Below are positions 51,301-60,420 of a stretch of 64,000 bases of DNA, one piece after another. Made by a program: the position numbers and the translations under genes. How positions within the stretch are numbered: the stretch's first letter is position 1; each line of letters starts with the position of its first letter. The stretch comes from Acanthaster planci (lineage: Eukaryota; Echinodermata; Asteroidea; Valvatida; Acanthasteridae), in contig NW_019091593.1 of the NCBI RefSeq assembly GCF_001949145.1, positions 34,101-98,100 of the forward strand. Reading direction: 5' to 3'. Under the pieces are notes generated by a model. That model saw only the letters and a program-made list of their open reading frames with translations, had not been told where the DNA came from and did not search any database.

Positions 51301-53803
51301 ATGCCCTGCTTATTAGTCAGGGCAAGATCCCAATCGATTTAAGGCAACTTTAAATACACCCAGTTTAGGCCCAACTTACAATATCTCCACCTGGGTGGAG
51401 CAGACGAAGGTAAGCGGAGAAGCTGATCCAGGGACCGAATATGACTGTCGCCAGGTTGAATGTGTAGCCTAGGTACGCCAAGAATTCCGGCACCTCCTCT
51501 ACCACTCCTTGGTCAAGGTCAAATGCAAGTGAGATGACCTTCATAACCAAAATCATCTGAGATCCTAATGGGGGGAGGGGAATATTAGATTTCAAAGTCA
51601 TCACACACCATGTCGTATGCATGCATGAATATTAGTTTTGTACATGTGGGTGAGAAGAAAGTTCCCATTTGCATAAAGGGAGCATGGAAATCCTCACCTC
51701 TGATTTTGTTCCATTCCACAGGATCGGCAAAAAATAACTCCCTGTTAAAGATACAATTGAAATTGTTTATTGTGCACGAACACAAAGTATTCAATTTTTA
51801 CTGTCGATGTACAATACTAAAAAAAGTATACAGGTCATTACCAAGTCAACTTACAAGCAAAATGATTGCATAGGTTATACCATAATTTGTTGCACAGGTT
51901 GTTAACTAATGCATGTTACTTTTCCGAGATCTTGCTGCATGGATCACAACTTATGCGATAATTATGCCCCTTAATCATAACCCTCTGAAGTACATTGGCT
52001 AGAAATCCTGCCAGACCAAGCAAATTGCATCAATTATCCGAGTGGCTTGCCTACAGAGTGCAACAAGATCCTACATGCCAACCATCTCCAAGGCCATATG
52101 GCCTGAAAGCCTAGTGGTTGCAAGCCTCCACAGGATCCAACAGTGGCACTGTTCGGTGGAACTAGCCACATACAGCTCCTCCCATCTCAACATGGGCGGA
52201 CTGCTGTTGACTGCCCTGCGGAACTTTACACCCATTGCGCTTTGCCGAGTCTGGCAGTGTTAGGGTTGAATTTGGTTGCATACATGTATGCATTTACGCT
52301 AATCAATTGTTAACAAGGAAACACACCATTATGACCAACAGGACATCACTCTACCCACCAAATTACTAGAACCATCACAAAAACCGCAGCAGAGACCGGC
52401 CCCTTGTAGTTGATGTCGGAGGCCTGGCAGGCCTGAAGAAGAAAGTAGCCCAGGAGACCCAGGGCCACGACCTGGATGATGAGACCCTCAAAGAAGTAGG
52501 ACAAGGCTAGGATGCCTACCGTCAGGGACAACAGATGGTAAAATGCTGCAGGCAGACCTGTAAGTCAAAAAGGGCAAAAATACATATGTCCCTAGCAAAT
52601 CCCTGTAGTAAATACCTGATGACAATCCAAATGGATCCAAAAAGTTTGTTTACTCTTTGGATTTATTCGCAGAGGCTTCGGACAATTTCACAAAATGGTG
52701 TAAAGTTATGCAATACATAAAGCTGGCAGTTTTGGAGTGGCATTTGTGGAGAATTGCAATGCCAAGGTCAATCTCATTTATGCCCAGGTAATAAAGGATG
52801 CTTTCAGCTGATTTCACTGTCCCTACAATAGGCCATATTTTGTTAACCGGGTAATAACAATTTTAACAAATGAATGTTGAATCCAAAGCCCAGTGTTTGC
52901 CTTACAAGCATTGATTCAATCTACAGATGTGTTTAAATATCAGTGGCTTGATTTGACTCGCATATGAATCTGGTTCAACTCAACCATTCACTTTGACTCC
53001 ATCCAACCTTCCTGTTGTAGTGATTTGAGTCAATTTGATAAGATGAGCCACTTGAAATGACTTAGGTCATGCAAAAAATTGCAGTGACACCAGTGTTGTA
53101 TTCAAATCCATCACAAGTCCCTGTAACTCCATCAAAAGTCCATCACAAGTCATTCAGTCTTGAGCCAATTCACAAGCTATTCACATAAGCTGTGACAAAA
53201 GCATGCTTTTGTCTTTGGCTTACTTATGACTAGCCTTGTGAAGGGACTTGCGACGGACTCGAATACAACACTGAGTGGCATATTACTGCACTGCTTCCTC
53301 CCCTACCTCGATTCAATCTTATGACCTAATAACTTGAGTCACTCCCTCAAAATTACTCAGGTCGAGTCACCAGTTTCAGTGACGCATTCCCACAATGACT
53401 TCTCCCATACCGACAGTCAACCAAGCAATGTGACTCGACTTGACCTTCCTATCCTGATGACTCGAGTCACTCCCTCAAAATGACTCACATTGAGTCACAA
53501 ATTTCAGTGAGTCATAACCACACTGCCTCCTCCCCTACCCATCAGTGAGACTGTTCTCATCGCCATACATCCAAACACCAGCGGGGTGATGATCTGAATG
53601 CCCTGGGTCAGCGTTGGCACCACACAGTTGGCAAAGTGCTCAGCGTAAGAGAACACTTGCGCAGGGGGCTCCTCAAAGCCAAACTCCCCACCGCCGTAAT
53701 AGTCCTGGTACTGCTGCATCATCTGCTCCAGGACCTCCTCCGGAATGTCCCCGTAGTCCTGCCAGGGGAAGTCTGGATCTATCATGTCTACGTCTGCGTC
53801 CAT
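42266..53803 (-). CDS. PORCN: Porcupine, Wnt protein O-palmitoleoyltransferase (12 coding exons, complete)
   Basis: Porcupine is an ER multi-pass MBOAT enzyme that attaches palmitoleate to a serine of Wnt proteins, which they need for secretion and receptor binding. Coding exons, minus strand: 53803-53539, 52557-52359, 51741-51698, 51564-51380, 49964-49858, 49047-48922, 48072-47972, 47449-47373, 47232-47169, 46137-46052, 44488-44381, 42367-42266. They add to 1464 nt, 487 aa plus TAA, with all phases agreeing; human PORCN is 461 aa. Key matches: [59 protein letters not shown] (conserved Asn of WNLPM at 333), [12 protein letters not shown] with the catalytic His at 368, the Cys-rich [13 protein letters not shown], and C-terminal [20 protein letters not shown]. 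Hydrophobic segments recur throughout. Odd: the first ~48 residues are acidic and have no human counterpart. Confidence 0.95.
42368..44380. other. PORCN intron 11 with a diffuse repeat
   Basis: No gene. A repeat of GGGCACCAAGGCAA / GGCATCCACGGCAA type words occurs near 43138-43270 and again at 44100-44185, with CCCTGATACTATAG at about 43121 and an inverted-looking TGTCAGGG at about 44194-44201. This may be one diverged element of about 1.1 kb, but its borders are unsure. Confidence 0.35.
44381..44488 (-). CDS. PORCN: PORCN exon 11
   Basis: Encodes [20 protein letters not shown] then [16 protein letters not shown], matching [20 protein letters not shown]. Both borders are phase 0. Confidence 0.93.
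46052..46137 (-). CDS. PORCN: PORCN exon 10 (Cys-rich loop)
   Basis: Encodes [20 protein letters not shown] then QDCQHLHQS, matching [20 protein letters not shown]. The three cysteines keep the human spacing. The acceptor CCATCAG and donor GTAAGT give the only in-phase join between exons 9 and 11. Confidence 0.92.
47169..47232 (-). CDS. PORCN: PORCN exon 9
   Basis: Encodes [20 protein letters not shown] and H plus one base, matching [21 protein letters not shown]. This 64-nt exon carries a single membrane helix. Confidence 0.93.
47373..47449 (-). CDS. PORCN: PORCN exon 8 (catalytic His)
   Basis: Encodes [20 protein letters not shown] then SSLLH, ending exactly on the catalytic His codon; the following Gly starts exon 9. 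It corresponds to the LLH of human SALLHG. Confidence 0.95.
47972..48072 (-). CDS. PORCN: PORCN exon 7 (active-site Asn)
   Basis: Encodes [20 protein letters not shown] and [14 protein letters not shown]. The Asn of WNLPM is the conserved MBOAT polar residue. Confidence 0.95.
48922..49047 (-). CDS. PORCN: PORCN exon 6
   Basis: Encodes [20 protein letters not shown] then [20 protein letters not shown], matching [20 protein letters not shown]. The acceptor is CTGCAG and the donor GTAAGA. Confidence 0.93.
49858..49964 (-). CDS. PORCN: PORCN exon 5
   Basis: Encodes [20 protein letters not shown] and [15 protein letters not shown], one membrane segment matching LCLVLSTCVGPYLFPYF. This exon appears to lack the ~15-residue insert seen in human after YFIPL (alternatively spliced there). 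Confidence 0.9.
50776..50795. repeat. Perfect 20-bp palindrome in PORCN intron 4
   Basis: ACTGGGGCCATGGCCCCAGT equals its own reverse complement. There is no loop and no nearby repeat copy; its function is unknown. Confidence 0.6.
51380..51564 (-). CDS. PORCN: PORCN exon 4
   Basis: Encodes [19 protein letters not shown], then [20 protein letters not shown] and [18 protein letters not shown], the most conserved N-terminal MBOAT block. It ends in phase 0. Confidence 0.94.
51698..51741 (-). CDS. PORCN: PORCN exon 3 (44-nt microexon)
   Basis: Encodes only [14 protein letters not shown] plus the ends of two codons. It fits human GEMHMVDTVTWHKMRG exactly in position and phase, so it is real despite its size. 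The acceptor is TTTAACAG and the donor GTGAGG. Confidence 0.9.
52359..52557 (-). CDS. PORCN: PORCN exon 2
   Basis: Encodes [20 protein letters not shown] through FVMVLVIW, two to three membrane segments. I chose the GTGGGT donor over the next GTAGAG because only it joins in frame to exon 3 as [12 protein letters not shown]. Confidence 0.88.
52930..53538. repeat. PORCN intron 1, TGACTC-rich repeat duplicating the exon 1 donor
   Basis: About ten TGACTC/GAGTCA words lie here, several in blocks such as GAGTCACTCCCTCAAAAT (53336-53354 and 53465-53482). The motif CACTGCxTCCTCCCCTACC occurs at 53289-53308 and again at 53520-53538, where it is the real exon 1 splice donor read on the minus strand. 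A tandem duplication of roughly 230 bp that copied the donor would explain this. Confidence 0.55.
53091..53273. mobile_element. hAT-like MITE in PORCN intron 1
   Basis: 183 bp with inverted ends of about 31 bp: CAGTGTTGTATTCAAATCCA (left) against the reverse complement of GGACTCGAATACAACACTG (right). It is flanked by AGTGACAC and AGTGGCAT, an 8-bp near-duplication. Ends starting CAGTG with 8-bp target duplications fit the hAT superfamily. No coding sequence, so non-autonomous. Confidence 0.75.
53539..53803 (-). CDS. PORCN: PORCN exon 1 coding part (acidic leader)
   Basis: Encodes residues 1-88: an Asp/Glu/Gln/Tyr-rich leader ([20 protein letters not shown], later [18 protein letters not shown]), then the family start [29 protein letters not shown] acceptor just upstream puts the exon border at 53832, so the first 29 bases would be 5' UTR, in which ATG CTG GAG TAA forms a tiny upstream reading frame. 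The frame is also open through this acceptor to an ATG at 53863, giving a longer alternative. Confidence 0.85.
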
Positions 53804-54664
53804 TGTGCCCAGATGTAGACTTACTCCAGCATCTGCAAAACAAAATACCGGTGAATTGCGCATGAAATTTTCAAATCATGGCAATTTCAAATCACTGCCA
53901 AACACAAGCGAATAAATATAAATGCTGGAGGTCACCCAGTTTCAAAATGTTAACAGTCCTGATTTTTCAAAATATAAGCAGGTAGCAGACATCAAATTTA
54001 ATGAACGCTCAATCAATAACTCGCCCTTACTCTGATATGCTTGAAGCTCACAACACAGAAAAGGTATGGAATGAGGCTGAATTTACCTGGCAGAGGTGCT
54101 TTTGGATAGCAGTAAAGCAAATGACAGGGCCTTGTGAAACCTCTGTAAAAAATAAGATTTTTCAAGTTTGGAAACGTGCTACTAACAGAACTGCAAGCCA
54201 CTACTACATGTACATGTATGTGTGATTGCAGCTTCACGACTTTTTATGGGTTCCTAACGCTATGGGTTTTTTAATGCATTCTAGTTATGTCAAATTGGGG
54301 TACAATTCTACAATTGAAAATTCCACTTTCTCAATCAAATCTTCCCCTCAAAAAACAAACTCACGTACATGTATCTCTTTAAATTCGATGACCTACATTA
54401 TATTTTTAAGACCATTGACTAGTCTTGAGAAAGTAGAACTTTCGATTGCAATAATTGTACCCTAATAGAAATTTGACATACATGTAACTGGGCTGCATTC
54501 AAAAACCCAACAGCTTTACGAATAATACAATGCCGTAGGCATAGTAGCCTAGGGCAGCAAGTCACTAAATGGAGGTACATGTAGGAAAAACACACAAAGC
54601 AGTGACTAGGAGTTCTGCAAGTCTGGATTCTGCCTAAGGCCCTGGGAAGTGAATGGTAGGGCCT

Positions 54665-54885
54665 ATGGTTTTGAGTCAACTCAGATCCAAACCAACTTGG
54701 ACCCATACCAACTCAGACCCATGCCAACTCGGACCAGAAGCCAACTCGGTCCCACGCCAACTCGGACCCAAAACCGACTCGGAGCAACAACCAACTCGGA
54801 CCCACAACCAACTCAGACCCATAACTAACTCGGACCCACGCCAACTCAGATCCAAGTTGAGTCAACTTGGACCCAACCTGAGGAA
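54665..54885. repeat. Tandem array of CCAACTCGGACCCA-type units
   Basis: At least twelve imperfect copies of a unit around CCAACTCGGACCCAxx, period about 16-18 bp. The reverse complement of the same unit is arrayed at 55670-55800. Confidence 0.85.
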
Positions 54886-54939
54886 TGTGTAGTTTCGGGA
54901 TGAGTAGGCTGGTCTATCTACATGTACTACATGAAATTC

Positions 54940-55130
54940 CATCCCATCATTAGGGCATATTGTGTATAGCATTTTACACCGTGGCCTCAGCAGACGACTG
55001 AGCTGAGTGGACAATGTCCCAATGGACGACTTGTCTCTCCTTTTTACACACAGACAGTCAAGTTGTCTCAATGGTCGAGTTGTCTGAAGTCCAGTTTGCA
55101 AACGATCGAGTTGTCTGGACCCCCTCTACT
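54940..55130 (+). repeat. Composite repeat, left copy
   Basis: Starts CATCCCATCATTAGGGCATA, passes GTGGCCTCAGCAGACGACTG and TCCCAATGGACGACTTGTCT, and ends in GTCGAGTTGTCT words. A copy in reverse orientation occupies 55805-56035. Confidence 0.75.
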
Positions 55131-55669
55131 TCAGTCAATGGATGCCGAATGAACTTGCCGCCTTTTAGTGAGTCAGTGCCATGCGTGCACGTTGGATTAA
55201 ATTCCTGTACGTTGGTACATGCAGCACCATGAATAAGTTCGAATGATTGACACATCCTATAGCTTTTTCTAGAAACTCTGACATTAACCGTACCAACAAA
55301 TGTCAGAAGTAATTAAAGTGCTGTCTTCTGATTCCTGAATAGGCAATGAAGTTTGATTTCCACTGGAATGTGAAAATGCTTTACTAAACTCGGACATTAG
55401 ATCGACATCTAAACAGTATGGTATGGTATAAAATTCTTTTTAAGACGAAATTAAACAAACAACGGGAATGATAAGAGTTTTACATGTAAATGATTATCTA
55501 GGGTACGGCTTAAAAGAATTAGTGGGCAGAAATTGTCTTGGTTGCAAACCAGAACATCTATAGAAGCAAGACTATTTTGGGATCCATGCTAAAAGCCTCG
55601 CTGCTGGGGCTGTCAGGCTTTGCGCGTTTCATTTATTATCACAAAATTGCCAAAACAGTGTAAGGCTTG

Positions 55670-56035
55670 GTGGGTCCCAGTTGACTTGGGGTAGGTCTGA
55701 GTTGGCGTGGGTCCGAGTTGGTTGTGGGTCCGAGTTAGTATTGAGTCCGAGTTGGCATGGGTACAAGTTGGCTTCGGGTCCAAGTTGGCATGGGTCCAAC
55801 AGGGTCTGGACAACTCGACTGTTTTCCAACTCGACTTTGGACAACTTGACCATTGAGACAACTCGACCGACTGTGCGTAAAAGGGAGAGACAAGTCGACC
55901 TTTCAGACAAGTCGTCCGTTGAGACAAGTCGTCTGTTGGGACAAGTCATCCGTTGGGACACTGTCTGCTCAGCCCAGTCGTCTACTGAGGCCACAGTTTA
56001 AAATAATATACATGTATGCCTTAATGATGGGATGT
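55670..56035 (-). repeat. Composite repeat, right (inverted) copy with its array
   Basis: Read on the minus strand it begins CATCCCATCATTAAGGCATA, continues GTGGCCTCAGTAGACGACTG and several GTCGAGTTGTC/GACGACTTGTCT words, then runs into CCAACTTGGACCCATG units (55800 down to 55670). Together with 54940-55130 it makes arms of a large interrupted inverted repeat. Confidence 0.78.
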
Positions 56036-57004
56036 AGTCAATCTTTGCGCAATCAACCGATGTTGCACCCGCGCTGCACGCATATGGCCCGTATGCATTA
56101 CAGTCGTAGCCTGAAATAAAAACCTACATGTACCTACTTCGTGTTGTCCTTCAGTTCTGCATTCCCAGAAAGGTTTTGGTTTAAAGTGAAATATAAACTT
56201 CTTCTTGAATAAAACTTGCTCTCTGAAAATTTTGGCCTGAATTCTGATTCGCACTTTGACATTTTGGAACGGTAGCGGAAAAAAATGACGAATAGTCTAG
56301 GGCGATTTTCATGTATGTCACTACTGCGAGTGATCCCAAATCCCTTTTTTCACGCTCAACAGTCATATAAACTCTTGCTTCTAATGTCTGTTTAATCAAA
56401 ATGACTTCAAGGTTACATTTTATTAAAACTGGCCGAAAACTGAAGCATATTGTTTCCTAGTTTTGGATCACGCATTAAGTGCATGCACACAATATACTTT
56501 GCGAACAGAAAAGAAATGTACGTGACATAATGGGTTCGTCAGCTGTGCTGCATGAAGTAGTAATGTTGATGGCTCGCGCTGTGCAGCTGAAAATGTTGAG
56601 TCGAAATTTACACAAGATCCAATTTTTAAAAAATTCATTGGAATTCTGTTTATGTTTTCTAAAGTTTTCTAAATTGAGGAATGTTTCATTAGAAAATATA
56701 TATTTATAAAGTTTGTACAATTGTTTCGGCTGAAATTGAAAATAGATTTGCTGCTCATGTGGTTACTTTCCGGAAACCGATCCAGAAGGAAAAAAGTCAC
56801 CACTTTCGTCGATCCTGTTCGTCCGAATTAAAAGTTTAAAATTTGAAACTGATTTGGTGGTAACCGTGGTATCTCTATCACACAAGGTGGACGGTGCCCA
56901 TGCATATTTCATTGGAATTTGAGGATTTTTGTAGAGCTGCAATCTGACTGAATAATTTCGAGATCTTAAACTGGGAAAACAACTGTATTATGTGAAGAAA
57001 TTTC

Positions 57005-57142
57005 TGTGGTCGAGTTGTCTCAATGGTAGAGTTGTCTCAACGGTCGAGTTGTCCTTAGTCGAGTTGGAAAACGGTCGAGTTGTCTGACATCCGGTCCAAG
57101 TTGGCATGGGTCCGAGCATGGAGGTAGAATTCTACCTCCATG
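57005..57142 (+). repeat. Third copy of the GTCGAGTTGTC motif array, ending in a 26-bp palindrome
   Basis: Four GTCGAGTTGTC-like words, a GAGTTGGAAAACGGTCGAG segment shared with the copy at 55800-55840 (inverted), then GGTCCAAGTTGGCATGGGTC. It ends at 57117-57142 in a perfect self-complementary sequence centred on GTAGAATTCTAC. Confidence 0.75.
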
Positions 57143-57847
57143 GTCCGAGCTGACCTGATCCCGGGCCTATCATGGTGTAGCATTAAATCAGGTCTTAAAA
57201 AACAGCAACAGTCCTGACAACTTAATACTAAGTATAATAACAGTTGGGCTAGGTACGTGTGCACATGGTACATGTATCAATTGACATTCTTCTTGAGTTG
57301 TTTAGTTAAAAAGTACTTCCGAATTCTTCATCTGGCTTGGGGCGCCCTCAATCAGGCCCTTAATTCAAGCCCGGGCCCGGTGAACGTTTTCTCTCGATTT
57401 TGGTTCGGTGATATTCTTTGGGTGTTGCATGCCACGAAGAGTGGCCCTGTAATTTACCGTGAACTACGTATTATTCCCTTTTTGACAGAAGGAGAAAAAA
57501 AAGACATAAATGAGTAAAATATATTACTTTGATATCCAACTTATTAAAGGTTTTACTTTACCCGTACCCGTGTGCGTGCTTACCGGTAGTTTCCCCTGAG
57601 TTTAAAGCTCCCGTCGAACGAGTACCCGGGCCGCGGCCCGGTGGTACAGGTATCAAGCTCGACACACGTGTCCACGTAAGCCTACCTACGGCTGTTTCCT
57701 TTCTAGTCAGGCACTTGCGAGAAGAAACATATGTTGGAAATCAACTGCTTTCCGTGGTCTCGTACCTATACTCATATGATTATAGGACGACTACAACTCT
57801 GTGATATGCATGTTTATGTACCTTAACCTCCCACCGCGCTGAGCTGA

Positions 57848-57997
57848 ATGGACTATGAACATGGGAAGATTGATGGCTTGCGTTTTAAATCTTGCGATCA
57901 AGTGAGATTGACAGAAACAGATGGAACTTACTTGTGGCAACCTGGCGCTTTGCAAAAGCTGACGCCATCGTCAGACAGAAGGAAACAGTTTGTGTGG
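57848..57997 (+). CDS. Possible 50-codon coding exon of unknown family
   Basis: An ATG-led open stretch (MDYEHGKIDGLRFKSCDQ... ending RRKQFVW) runs to a good GTGAGT donor at 57998, inside a locally GC- and CpG-richer block (about 57580-58060). I recognise no domain. It could be a first exon of a gene reading right, or chance. No continuation exon was found before the SLC26-like exon, whose own in-frame upstream stop argues against a direct join. Confidence 0.25.
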
Positions 57998-58360
57998 GTG
58001 AGTCTTTCGGTCAACGTACGTGTGATGTATCTTGACATTAGATAGGTAGGCCTGGGCGCGTACTACCGCCGCAGTTCATGTGCAGGTATCGCAGGTGCAG
58101 AAGTACGGGGTGTGGGCAAACGGAACCACGCACAGTCTGAGTGACAGTATAGCAACACGTACATGTACATGATGTAGGATCTGTGCAAAACCGGTGCTTG
58201 CCTAGGCCCACAGCCCGCAGATCTTTAGTCCAGGAATAAAAGTAGTTTGTTACCAAACTGGCCTGGGAAAGAAGCCACCAGTTATGTATTTTGTTGAAAC
58301 ATCACAATTTTTCAACAAGTGTCATATATCATGGAACACCAAAGAGGCAAAAACTTGGAG

Positions 58361-58565
58361 GCAACACATCGATCGTTCTTCAGCATCGATTGTTCTTCAG
58401 CATCGATTGATCGTTGCCCTACGTCAATCAATCGTTGCCTACATCGATCGATCGTTCCCCTTCATCGATCGATCGATCTCTTTTGATCGATGAAGAAAAA
58501 GCGATGAAAAAAGAGCGATGAAAAAAGAGCGATGAAGAAAGAGCGATGAAGTTACATCGATGCCA
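58361..58565. repeat. Two adjoining simple arrays: ATCGATCGTT-type and AAAAAGAGCGATGA-type
   Basis: First part (58361-58485) repeats CATCGATTGTTCTT / ATCGATCGATCGTT. Second part (58488-58550) has four copies of GCGATGAAxAAAGA. GATCGATGAAGAA joins the two, so the second array may have grown from the first. Confidence 0.75.
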
Positions 58566-58740
58566 ACGTTACATAACCTCTTCCAGCACCAAATAACGTG
58601 TGTTCCCAGTAACCATAGCCCACCAGCACACAACGCCACCTGTGTTCAGTACCCGTAAGTCTGGTCCCGAGCCAGTTGAGTTGTCAGATGAGTGTTTATA
58701 TCTGGTTTCCTTGTCATGAAACCACTGTGAATATTTTCCC

Positions 58741-58870
58741 CTGGATGGGATGCTAGTTCATGATGGGTCGCTCCCTAGCGACTGTGGGCAAACATATTTA
58801 CTCCAGGTGGATACGAACTTTATTTTCCACACTGATAACATCCTGGTGAAACCGGCAGAACCGGCTTAAC
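58741..58870 (-). mobile_element. SINE body fragment
   Basis: CTGGATGGGATGCTAGTTCA resembles the reverse complement of the CTGCGATGGACTGGCATCCC body block of the SINE at 21253-21500. The tRNA-like head is not recognisable here. Confidence 0.4.
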
Positions 58871-59379
58871 CAAGGGAACTATTCTGTCATTCATTGACCT
58901 ACATGTACTTATCTAGCCATGCACTTCCATAACACTGGTGAACACACTATTCCCTTCTGAATTTTAAATATCTTGATCTAATTTGTCAACTTGTTTCAAT
59001 ACGACCCTTTCCTATTTTCATTCCTGATCCCCTGATACCCCAAGCTAACACCGATGAGGTCGAAAATAACAAATAAAATAAGCATATTGTTCAGTGTAAA
59101 ACAAAGAGAGTGTCTTATCTCTGCCGTTTCATTGATCCTAAAAGACTATCGCCCGGATGTTTAGAGAAAACAAAGGATTAATTTGTAGCATTTGGACTAC
59201 AACCACCAATACAATCTCTGGACATCATCGTTTGACCGATGAGTGAGTAAGAGAGGATTAAAACTAACATACAAAGAAACTTCAGAATTTTTGTAACCTG
59301 TTATAATTACAAATGAAAAAAGAGAAAAACGTGAACATGTCAATGGTAGTCTGTAAGCATTAACTAAGATTAAGATGAA

Positions 59380-60420
59380 CTTGTGCCAGATAATGTCGAT
59401 GAGGCCTATGAGAATTTCTTAAATTGCATATGACAAAAATTTTCCACAGTGTGAGCTCCAAAGTTACAAGTATATTAATAAGTCAAAACCACCTTGGATA
59501 ACGGACGGAATCTATAACTCAATCAGAGAAAAAAATCTGCTTAAAAATATCTTCAGAATCCTACAGTTCATAATAAATCTGCCAACATAAAGTTTAAAAA
59601 CAAATTAACATGTGTTTAGAATGGCAAAGAAAAATTACTTTGGTGAACAATTTAATAAAGACAGACATAATGTTAAAGGTACATGCATGGGAGCTTATTA
59701 ATTCGTTGCTTGGTAAAACGAACGTTAAAAAAAATCTGTCCTATTATATGCAAAATGATGCTAAAATTGATTTTTACATTGATATTGCTAACACTTTCAA
59801 TGATTATTTCATTAACATTGGCAAGAAAATAGCAAATAGCTTTTTGATGCACAAGATGTGCAGGTATGAAGCGAGAGTTTCTGAGATAAATGTAGGATTT
59901 TCTTTCCGAGCCAACGTTTCTTTCCCTGACCAAGAAAAAAAAATGGAACTGGGATTTGAAATAATTTTTTCTAAAATCTGTTTCTTGAGATTTTTCAGGT
60001 GGTATTATTTCAACTATCATTTTTTTTGGTCCGAGCTAAAAATGAAATTTATTTATAATTTTTTTTGGGGGGAGTGGGTAAGGGGGAGTATGGCTCTAAG
60101 AAGATTCTGTAATGCAGCAAGGAAGTATTTCTTTTGAAAATGTGTGGCTCTGAAAAGAGAGGTTGGTGTTTGTGTTCTTGGATTTTTCAGATGGCCGGAC
60201 CCTGCAGATGGCTGCAAGCAGATAGAAACCCTGATCTCAGCTCTTTCAACTTGTTCAAAACGGCGCTCAAGAGATACATTTATAACCTTGCTTATGCCTA
60301 GTTATGGCGCTAGTTTGTAAGAAATCTACATGTACATGTATTTTTTCCTGTACATCATGTACAAGTAACTACAATAAATTTTTGTAGCGCCATGGGCGCC
60401 TATTTTTCAAGTGGGTTTGT
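59380..60420 (+). mobile_element. Non-LTR retrotransposon fragment
   Basis: Translated pieces match the linker between endonuclease and reverse transcriptase: PPWITDGIYNSIREKNLLKN (about 59485-59545), then WELINSLLGKTNVKKNLS and IANTFNDYFINIGKKIANSF (about 59690-59840). After unrelated or decayed sequence, 60215-60300 encodes RNPDLSSFNLFKTALKRYIY ending in TAG, like the C-terminal end of such polymerases. The catalytic domain is absent, so it is an internally deleted dead copy. It faces the opposite way from the one in ACOX1 intron 2. Confidence 0.7.

Larger units (their letters stand above)
53833..57847. other. 5' flank of PORCN
   Basis: PORCN promoter and first non-coding exon(s) probably lie here or further right, but I could not locate them. 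The dominant feature is a composite repeat (54655-57142), listed separately. No protein gene is supportable. Confidence 0.5.

Noticed and set aside
52042-52263. Plus-strand 73-codon frame between PORCN exons 2 and 3
   Set aside because: No domain, no splice context, and it lies antisense inside an intron.
53614-53865. Plus-strand frame opposite PORCN exon 1
   Set aside because: Antisense shadow of the exon; no similarity to any family.
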